Of a DNA stretch of 64,000 nt, positions 58,332 through 64,000 are shown one piece after another (the first letter of the stretch is position 1; the number at the start of each line of letters is the position of its first letter). This stretch comes from Rhodovulum tesquicola. GTDB lineage: Bacteria; Pseudomonadota; Alphaproteobacteria; Rhodobacterales; Rhodobacteraceae. A program made the translations under genes and the position numbers. The stretch covers positions 1 through 64,000 of the forward strand of contig NZ_JAMYDV010000014.1 in NCBI RefSeq assembly GCF_024128855.1, in the 5' to 3' direction. The notes beneath the pieces are model-generated. The model was not told where the DNA came from and did not search any database. It saw only the letters and a program-made list of their open reading frames with translations.

Positions 58332-58568
58332 ATGCCCATGCTCGCCTATCGCTGCGACGCCTGTGGAGCCGACTGCGAATTGCTGATGCGCCCCTCCGAT
58401 CCGCCGCCGGTCTGCCCGGGCTGCGGCAGCGGAGATCTGCGGCAGACGCTGTCGCGCGTGGCCCAGGCCGGCAAGACCGGCGCGCTGATCGCGGGCGCGC
58501 GCCGACTTGCCGCAAGGGAAGGCCATTTCAGCAATTACGCCAAGACCGAGCGGCCCGGCCGCAGCTGA
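58332..58568 (+). CDS. FmdB-type zinc-ribbon protein
   Basis: A 78-residue protein. The N-terminal zinc ribbon has C8/C11 and C28/C31 (RCDACGAD, VCPGCGSG); the C-terminal half is basic and helical. The family is named after a putative regulator, but most members are uncharacterised. It is 101 bp ahead of ccmF. Confidence 0.75.
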   Translation: MPMLAYRCDACGADCELLMRPSDPPPVCPGCGSGDLRQTLSRVAQAGKTGALIAGARRLAAREGHFSNYAKTERPGRS

Positions 58569-58669
58569 CGGGCGGGGCCGGGCAATCTGCGCTCACGTTC
58601 CCGTCAACGCCTTGGTGGGAACGACGAAAAGCGATTGGCGCGCGGCGCCTCGGCGTCTAGAACATCTCC

Positions 58670-60646
58670 ATGGTCATAGAACTCGGTCACTTCGCCCTTA
58701 CGCTCGCCTTCGCCATCGCGCTGGTGCAGGCCGTCATTCCCCTGATCGGCGCCCACAAGGGCTGGAGCGGCTGGATGGCCATGGCCGAACCCGCCGCCAC
58801 CGCGCAATTCCTGCTGACCGCGTTCAGCTTCGGCGCGCTGACCTATGCCTTCGTCACCTCGGATTTCTCGGTCAGCCTGGTGGTCAGCAACTCGCACACG
58901 CTGAAACCGATGCTTTACAAGGTGACGGGCGTCTGGGGCAACCACGAGGGATCGATGCTTCTGTGGGTGCTGATTCTGACGCTGTTCGGGGCCATGGCCG
59001 CCTGGTTCGGCGGCGGGCTGCCGCCCGGTCTGCGCGCGCGGGTGCTGGCGGTGCAATCGGCGATTTCGGCGGCGTTCTTCGCCTTCGTGCTTTTCACCTC
59101 GAACCCTTTCACCCGGATGCAGGCGATCCCCTTCGACGGGCGAGACCTGAACCCGCTTTTGCAGGATCCGGGCCTCGCCTTCCACCCGCCCTTTCTCTAT
59201 CTGGGATATGTCGGCCTTTCGATCTGCTTCTCCTTCGCGGTCGCCGCGCTGATCGAGGGGCGGGTCGATGCCGCCTGGGGCCGCTGGGTGCGTCCCTGGA
59301 CGCTGGCGGCCTGGGTGTTCCTGACCATCGGCATCGCACTGGGCTCGTGGTGGGCCTATTACGAGCTGGGCTGGGGCGGCTTCTGGTTCTGGGATCCGGT
59401 GGAAAACGCCAGCTTCATGCCCTGGCTGATCTCGGCCGCGCTGCTGCACTCGGCCATCGTGGTGGAAAAACGCGAGGCGTTGAAAAGCTGGACGATCCTG
59501 CTGGCCATCGTGGCCTTCGGCTTCTCGCTGATCGGCGCCTTCATCACGCGCTCGGGGATCATCACCTCCGTGCATGCCTTCGCCTCGGACCCCGAGCGGG
59601 GGATGTTCCTGCTGCTGATCCTTGGCGTCTTCATGGGCGGCGCCCTGACGCTTTACGCCGCCCGGGCCAGCGCGATGGAGGCAAAGGGCGTCTTCGGCAC
59701 CGTCAGCCGGGAATCGGCTCTGGTGTTCAACAACATCCTGCTCGCGGTCTCGGCCTTCGTTGTCTTCGTGGGCACGATCTGGCCGCTCTTTGCCGAAATG
59801 GCCTTTGACCGCAAGCTGTCGGTCGGCGCGCCCTTCTTCAACATGGCCTTCACGCCCTTCATGGTGGCTCTCGCGCTGCTGCTGCCGATCGGCTCGACGC
59901 TGCCGTGGAAACGCGGTCGGCTCGGTCGGTCGGTGCGCGCGATGGTGCCCGCGATGGGTCTGGCCCTCGCGATCGGCGCACTTGCCTGGTCGATGCAGAC
60001 CGGGCGCAGCGCACTCGGCCCCGTGGGACTGGCGCTCGGGACCTGGCTCATCAGCGGTGCGGTGGTCGATCTGTGGCTTCGGGCGGGGCGTGCGGGTCTC
60101 GCGGACAGGCTGCGCCGGATCGCGCGTTTGCCGCGTGCCGATTGGGGCAAGTCGGTCGCTCATGCCGGTGTCGGCATCACCATGATCGGGATTGCGGGCG
60201 TCATGGCCTGGGAGATCGAGGATATCCGCGTCGCCCAGATCGGCGACCGGTTCGAAGTGGGCGGCTACGGCATCAGCTTCGAGAATGTCGAGGATGTGCA
60301 GGGGCCGAACTACATCTCGACCATGGCGACGATGGGCGTCTGGCGCGGCGAGACACGCATCGCGACGCTGACGCCTGAAAAACGGGTCTATCCCGTGGCC
60401 CGCATGCCGACGACCGAGGCGGCGCTCGATATCGGCTTCTTCCGCGATGTCTATCTGGTGATCGGCGACCCGCAGGAAAATGGCGGTTGGGCGGTGCGCA
60501 GCTACATCAAGCCATTCGTCAACTGGATCTGGGGCGGGGCGATCATCATGGGGCTGGGCGGTCTTCTGAGCCTCAGCGACCGGCGCGTGCGGGTTGCCGC
60601 AGGCGCGCGTCGGGAAGGCGGTGCAACGCCGCTTCCGGCCGAGTGA
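58670..60646 (+). CDS. ccmF: Cytochrome c heme-lyase subunit CcmF
   Basis: A 658-residue polytopic protein that delivers heme from CcmE to apocytochrome c. The WWD loop is GWGGFWFWDPVENASFMPW; GVWGNHEGSMLLWV and FLYLGYVGLSICFSFAV are CcmF family blocks. About 14-15 TM helices. ccmH follows 10 bp later. ccmE and ccmG are not in the window. The long open frame on the other strand is a composition effect. Confidence 0.95.
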   Translation: MVIELGHFALTLAFAIALVQAVIPLIGAHKGWSGWMAMAEPAATAQFLLTAFSFGALTYAFVTSDFSVSLVVSNSHTLKPMLYKVTGVWGNHEGSMLLWVLILTLFGAMAAWFGGGLPPGLRARVLAVQSAISAAFFAFVLFTSNPFTRMQAIPFDGRDLNPLLQDPGLAFHPPFLYLGYVGLSICFSFAVAALIEGRVDAAWGRWVRPWTLAAWVFLTIGIALGSWWAYYELGWGGFWFWDPVENASFMPWLISAALLHSAIVVEKREALKSWTILLAIVAFGFSLIGAFITRSGIITSVHAFASDPERGMFLLLILGVFMGGALTLYAARASAMEAKGVFGTVSRESALVFNNILLAVSAFVVFVGTIWPLFAEMAFDRKLSVGAPFFNMAFTPFMVALALLLPIGSTLPWKRGRLGRSVRAMVPAMGLALAIGALAWSMQTGRSALGPVGLALGTWLISGAVVDLWLRAGRAGLADRLRRIARLPRADWGKSVAHAGVGITMIGIAGVMAWEIEDIRVAQIGDRFEVGGYGISFENVEDVQGPNYISTMATMGVWRGETRIATLTPEKRVYPVARMPTTEAALDIGFFRDVYLVIGDPQENGGWAVRSYIKPFVNWIWGGAIIMGLGGLLSLSDRRVRVAAGARREGGATPLPAE

Positions 60647-60656
60647 GGGCAGGCGC

Positions 60657-61133
60657 ATGCTGAAGCGGCTTTGCATGATCCTGGCGCTGGCATTTGTCCA
60701 GACCGCACTGTCGAGCGCCCCGGTCCGGGCACTCGACCCATCCGAACTCCTCGCGGACCCGGTGCTTGAAGAACGCGCGCGCGAATTGTCGCAGGGCCTG
60801 CGCTGCCTCGTCTGCCGCAACGAGAGCATAGACGATTCAAACGCCGAATTGGCCAGAGACCTGCGCCGCATCGTGCGCGAGCGGCTGGTTTCGGGCGACA
60901 GCGACGCCGAAGTCCTGGACTATGTCGTTGGCCGCTACGGCGAATTCGTCCTGCTCAAGCCGCCCGCGACCGGGGTGAACCTTATGCTTTATTTCGCGGG
61001 TCCCGCGATGCTGGGTCTCGGTCTGCTGGTGGCCGTCTTCTACATCCGCGCCCGCCGCGAGCGCGGGACCGGCCCGGACGAGCGCCTCAGCGCCGAGGAG
61101 CAGGCCCGGCTCAAGCAGATCATGGGCGACTGA
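60657..61133 (+). CDS. ccmH: Cytochrome c biogenesis protein CcmH
   Basis: A 158-residue protein: signal peptide (1-23), LSQGLRCLVCRNESIDDSNAELARDLR with the redox CxxC, and a C-terminal TM helix (about 105-128). It reduces apocytochrome c cysteines for the CcmF lyase. It is the short, N-terminal-domain type; no CcmI-like TPR half. ATG at 60657, co-operonic with ccmF. Confidence 0.94.
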   Translation: MLKRLCMILALAFVQTALSSAPVRALDPSELLADPVLEERARELSQGLRCLVCRNESIDDSNAELARDLRRIVRERLVSGDSDAEVLDYVVGRYGEFVLLKPPATGVNLMLYFAGPAMLGLGLLVAVFYIRARRERGTGPDERLSAEEQARLKQIMGD

Positions 61134-61164
61134 CGCGTCGCGCGGCCCTGCAAGCCTGTGCTTT

Positions 61165-61190
61165 CCCCTTCTTCTGGCCGGAAATATCCC
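61165..61190 (-). repeat. Dispersed intergenic repeat, copy 2
   Basis: Reverse complement of GGGATATTT followed by a short spacer and GCCAGAAGAAGGGG, matching the copy at 43702-43726. Here too it lies between the 3' ends of convergent genes (ccmH and the TetR gene). Confidence 0.65.
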
Positions 61191-61209
61191 GGGGGGAGTC
61201 CGCAAGGAC

Positions 61210-61226
61210 GGGGGGCAGCGCCCCCC
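61210..61226. terminator. GC-rich hairpin between ccmH and the TetR gene
   Basis: GGGGGGC (61210-61216), loop AGC, GCCCCCC (61220-61226): a perfect 7-bp G-C stem. No T-run on either side. Probably a bidirectional terminator or mRNA 3'-end stabiliser for the two convergent units. Confidence 0.45.
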
Positions 61227-61241
61227 TGCGTCGGTGACGCC

Positions 61242-61859
61242 TCAGGCATCGGCCGGGATGAGTCCAAGCCCGCGCAGATAGATCCCGATGCCGGTTTCCA
61301 GCAGATCCTCGGCCGGGAAGGGCACGCGGGCACCGGGGGCGCCGCGGGTGTAGAGCTCGACCACGCCATGGCTCATCGCCCAGATATGGGCCGAAACCAT
61401 CGCGACGGGCGGCCGCTTGGGCTCTGCGATATGACGCGAAAGCTCGCGCGCGGCGCGCTCCAGGACCGCGCTCGCCCGGTTCGCCACGGTGCAGAGGTCG
61501 GGATCGGCGTTTAGCGACAAGCCCGACTCGAACATCGCCATGTAATGGCCGGGGAATTTCCGGGCAAAGGCGAGATAGGCCCGGCCCGTCGCCGAAAGGC
61601 TTGCCAGGGCAGAGGGCTGGCCGCTTTCATAGGCATGTTCCATGAGGTCCGCGAAGATGACAAAGCCCTGGCGCGCGCATTCCGCGATCAGGTCCTCGCG
61701 GCCCTCGAAATGGCGGTAAACGGCGGCGGGTGTCACGCCTGCGGCCCGCGCCGCTTCGGTCAGGGTGAAGCCCTGGGGGCTTTTCTCGCGGATCAGAACC
61801 AGCGCGGCCTCGACCAGCGCCTGGCGCAGGTTGCCATGGTGATAGCCACGTTTAGACAT
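61242..61859 (-). CDS. TetR/AcrR-family regulator
   Basis: A 205-residue repressor-type protein. The HTH is [32 protein letters not shown]; a C-terminal ligand domain of the TetR_C_33-like kind follows, with [20 protein letters not shown] at 61859 ([13 protein letters not shown]) overlaps the ppk2 stop by 8 bp, so it is made with Ppk2. Target unknown. Confidence 0.88.
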   Translation of the reverse strand: MSKRGYHHGNLRQALVEAALVLIREKSPQGFTLTEAARAAGVTPAAVYRHFEGREDLIAECARQGFVIFADLMEHAYESGQPSALASLSATGRAYLAFARKFPGHYMAMFESGLSLNADPDLCTVANRASAVLERAARELSRHIAEPKRPPVAMVSAHIWAMSHGVVELYTRGAPGARVPFPAEDLLETGIGIYLRGLGLIPADA

Positions 61860-62724
61860 CCCAGATCTCGGGGCCACCGCAGATCCTTGGATCGGGGGCG
61901 CCGACCGCGGCGATGTCCTTGCCTGCATAATCGACCCGCGTCAGCACCCGCCGGATCGCCGCAAGCCGCGCGCGCGACTTGTCGTCGGCGCGGATCACCG
62001 TCCAGGGCGCGGGACCGGTATGGCTGCGCGCAAAGGTGTCGCGGATCGCGGCGCTGTAGCTATCCCAGCGCTTCAGCCCCTCGACGTCGATCCAGGACAC
62101 CTTCCATTGCTTGAGCGGATCGTTCTCGCGCTTGAGGAAACGGCGCAATTGCTCCGCCCGGCCCACGTTCAGCCACAGCTTGATCAGCACGATGCCCTCG
62201 TCGACCAGCATCTTTTCGAATTCCGGCACCTGGGCAAAGAAATGCTCGCGCTCGTCCGGGGTGCAGAAGCCGAAGACATGTTCGACCACCGCGCGATTGT
62301 ACCAGGACCGGTCGAAGAAGACGAGTTCGCCACCCGCAGGCAGGTGCGGGATGTAGCGCTGGAAATACCATTCGGTCTTCTGACGATCAGACGGCGCGGG
62401 CAGGGCGACCAGACGCGCAACGCGCGGGTTCAGGTTCTCGCGGAAGCGCTTGATCGTGCCCCCCTTGCCGGCGGCGTCGCGGCCCTCGAAGACGATGGCG
62501 ACGCGCTTGCCGGTGGCCTTGATATCGGCCAGCATCTTGACCAGCTCGATCTGCAATTTCTCAAGCTGGTCGAGATACTCCTTTTCATCCATGCGCGTGC
62601 GATAGGGGAAGGTGGCGGACAGGACGTCGTTCTTGTCGCTCGCCTCGATGGCATCCCGGATGTCCCTGGGCGCGTCGTCCTTGTAGAACTTGGTGATCGC
62701 GCCGTCGAATGGCAGGTCCTTCAT
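61852..62724 (-). CDS. ppk2: Polyphosphate kinase 2
   Basis: A 290-residue PPK2-family kinase: P-loop [16 protein letters not shown], then the lid regions [26 protein letters not shown] and [19 protein letters not shown]. The length and single domain fit class I (NDP phosphorylation from polyphosphate). First gene of a ppk2-tetR pair. Confidence 0.93.
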   Translation of the reverse strand: MKDLPFDGAITKFYKDDAPRDIRDAIEASDKNDVLSATFPYRTRMDEKEYLDQLEKLQIELVKMLADIKATGKRVAIVFEGRDAAGKGGTIKRFRENLNPRVARLVALPAPSDRQKTEWYFQRYIPHLPAGGELVFFDRSWYNRAVVEHVFGFCTPDEREHFFAQVPEFEKMLVDEGIVLIKLWLNVGRAEQLRRFLKRENDPLKQWKVSWIDVEGLKRWDSYSAAIRDTFARSHTGPAPWTVIRADDKSRARLAAIRRVLTRVDYAGKDIAAVGAPDPRICGGPEIWDV

Positions 62725-62759
62725 GCGTGCCTCCGTCGCGTTTTCCGCCAGTATGGCGA

Positions 62760-63722
62760 TCAGGCGCGCGGGCGCAATCCGGCGCGGGCGGCGGCGCGGT
62801 CGATGGCGGCCAGCGTCGCGGCGGGGGCGGCATGGTGGGGCATGTGGCCGATGCCGGGCAATTCGGTCAGTCGGCCGGTCCGCAGCCGGGGCGCCAGCGC
62901 GCGGGAATGAAAGTCGATCGAGACGGCGTTATCGGCGGTGCCGTGCAGGATCTCGACCGGCAGTCGCAGGTCCGGGTAGCGGTCGTTCATGGCCTCAAGC
63001 TGCGGTTTCAGGATATCGACCTGGCGCGCGCTGGTGCGCAGCGTCTCAGGGCGCAGGGCAAGCTCGATGCCCACATGGTCGATATAGCCAGCGGGCGGGC
63101 GTTGCGGGGCAAAGAATCGCTCGACCGCGCCTTCGGCGCGCGCCCGGGTGACCAGGGCCGAGACCATTGCACTGCCCAGCCCGCTGGAGGCGACCGTATA
63201 GAAGCGCGGCAACTCGCCCGGCCAGGGCATCGTCACCCCGGCCAGCGTGACCACGCCCGCCGCGCGGTCCGGGTGGTTCAGCGCCCAGGCCATCGCCACG
63301 GCGGCGCCATAGGAATGGCCGACGATGATGGCCCGGCGGATGCCCAGCATCGCGGCGGCGGCGTCAAGCTGGGCGGCCTGTTCGGCCGGGGTCTCGCCGC
63401 GATTGTTCAGCGTCTGGGAATGGCCAAGGCCCGGCCGGTCGAAGGCGACGACACGGTAGCGCCGCGCCAGACGCCCGCTCAGCGAAAAGGTGAAGTCGCG
63501 CAGATTGGCCGAGGCGCCATGGATCAGGATCACCGCCGGGCCGCGCCCCTCGTCCCGGGCATGCACGATCCGCCCGCGCACCCGCATCAATTGTCCGGTG
63601 GGCGGATAAAGCTGCGCCGCCCGGTCAGGCGCTTCGGGCCGGTCCTGCGCGGCGGGGCTGGCGCAGGCGCTCAGAACCGAAGCGGCCATCAGGCCGGTAA
63701 AGGCGCGTCTGGTCGGCATCAT
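62760..63722 (-). CDS. Alpha/beta hydrolase, lipoprotein-like
   Basis: A 320-residue hydrolase. The start [20 protein letters not shown] combines a twin-arginine-like and a lipobox-like pattern (LSAC). The fold shows [22 protein letters not shown], the nucleophile [17 protein letters not shown] and the last His in [14 protein letters not shown] precedes the ATG pair at 63722/63719. A paralogue follows upstream at the window edge. Confidence 0.85.
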   Translation of the reverse strand: MMPTRRAFTGLMAASVLSACASPAAQDRPEAPDRAAQLYPPTGQLMRVRGRIVHARDEGRGPAVILIHGASANLRDFTFSLSGRLARRYRVVAFDRPGLGHSQTLNNRGETPAEQAAQLDAAAAMLGIRRAIIVGHSYGAAVAMAWALNHPDRAAGVVTLAGVTMPWPGELPRFYTVASSGLGSAMVSALVTRARAEGAVERFFAPQRPPAGYIDHVGIELALRPETLRTSARQVDILKPQLEAMNDRYPDLRLPVEILHGTADNAVSIDFHSRALAPRLRTGRLTELPGIGHMPHHAAPAATLAAIDRAAARAGLRPRA

Positions 63723-63775
63723 GGCGATCTCCCTCACAGGGGACATAGCGGCCGGGGCAGGCGGGTCCACCGGGT

Positions 63776-64000
63776 TCAGGCGTTATCGAGCAGCCCCGCG
63801 CGCCGCGCCGCGCGCGCGATCGCGGCGACGGCAGCCTCGGGGCGGGCGTGGTGGGGCATGTGGCCCACGCCATGCAGCTCGATCAGGTTCGCGCTTGGCA
63901 CGCGGGCTGCCAGCGGCCGGGAATGGACCTCGATCGGCACGATCCTGTCGGCGGTGCCGTGCAGGATCTCGATCGGCATCTTCAACTCGCCATAACGCGC
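63776..64000 (-). CDS. Second alpha/beta hydrolase, C-terminal part (cut by the window)
   Basis: About 74 residues at the window edge: [21 protein letters not shown], then IELHGVGHMPHHARPEA. They match the same region of the hydrolase at 62760-63722 nearly motif for motif (LHGTAD, GHMPHHA). The two are tandem paralogues. The rest lies outside. Confidence 0.85.
   Translation of the reverse strand, partial: ARYGELKMPIEILHGTADRIVPIEVHSRPLAARVPSANLIELHGVGHMPHHARPEAAVAAIARAARRAGLLDNA

Noticed and set aside
58604-60871. A 755-codon minus-strand open frame opposite ccmF
   Set aside because: Low-complexity His/Arg/Asp-rich translation and complete overlap with a well-recognised CcmF; composition effect.

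Overview
The window is high-GC DNA from an alphaproteobacterium, most likely Rhodobacterales. The rplU-rpmA-GNAT-GNAT-obgE-proB-proA order, the long L21 with a C-terminal helix-hairpin-helix tail and the ccmF-ccmH pair all point that way. The genus cannot be fixed from the sequence. The part left of a tRNA-Ser(CGA) gene (about 36771-36860) reads as accessory DNA: transposase scraps, truncated genes, metal transport, a second ATPase and arginine fermentation. The part to its right is mostly housekeeping.

Left part. 1-3.7 kb: truncated IS66 transposase butted against a truncated ferric-reductase-like gene, a PepSY protein, an OmpR-type response regulator with its histidine kinase, and an IS256 remnant. 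3.5-9.4 kb: a metal and membrane cluster (Met/Gly-rich small membrane protein, DUF302 protein, TVP38/DedA-type protein, copper-type P1B ATPase, DUF808 protein, CorA). 9.6-16.4 kb: a Crp/Fnr regulator facing an arginine deiminase cluster (YfcC-type carrier, arcA, arcB, arcC, then an SDR dehydrogenase). 16.4-22.8 kb: a complete N-type ATPase operon, atpDCQRBEFAG, running straight into the arginine deiminase genes on the same strand. 23-30 kb: cupin and alpha/beta hydrolase, then six tightly coupled genes for envelope or membrane proteins, the last one frameshifted. 30-34.7 kb: a MacAB-like ABC exporter and a cbpA-cbpM chaperone pair. 34.7-36.6 kb: a scar of truncated genes (phage-type HTH, plasmid-type hypothetical, half a cytosine methyltransferase) plus an intact vsr.

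Right part. 36.8-43.6 kb: tRNA-Ser, DUF2059 protein, rplU, rpmA, two GNATs, obgE, proB, proA. 43.7-46.4 kb: an NMT1/THI5-type ABC importer. 46.8-54.3 kb: Na/Pi-cotransporter, host-attachment-type protein, two divergent Crp/Fnr regulators, a USP-like protein and a LonB-like protease; two identical-style TTGAC-N4-GTCAA palindromes lie in this block. 54.4-64 kb: L,D-transpeptidase, mtnA, glk, lipoprotein, zinc ribbon, ccmF-ccmH, ppk2-tetR and two paralogous alpha/beta hydrolases, the second cut by the window edge.

The most system-like part is 10.0-23.0 kb. Arginine deiminase makes ATP by substrate-level phosphorylation and the N-ATPase is thought to spend ATP on ion export. The two gene sets are contiguous, co-directional, show no terminator between them that I can see, and are preceded by an FNR-like palindrome. 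Similar palindromes precede the Crp/Fnr gene at 10015 and the cbpA-cbpM pair. I read this as an anaerobic or energy-stress island; that reading is inference.
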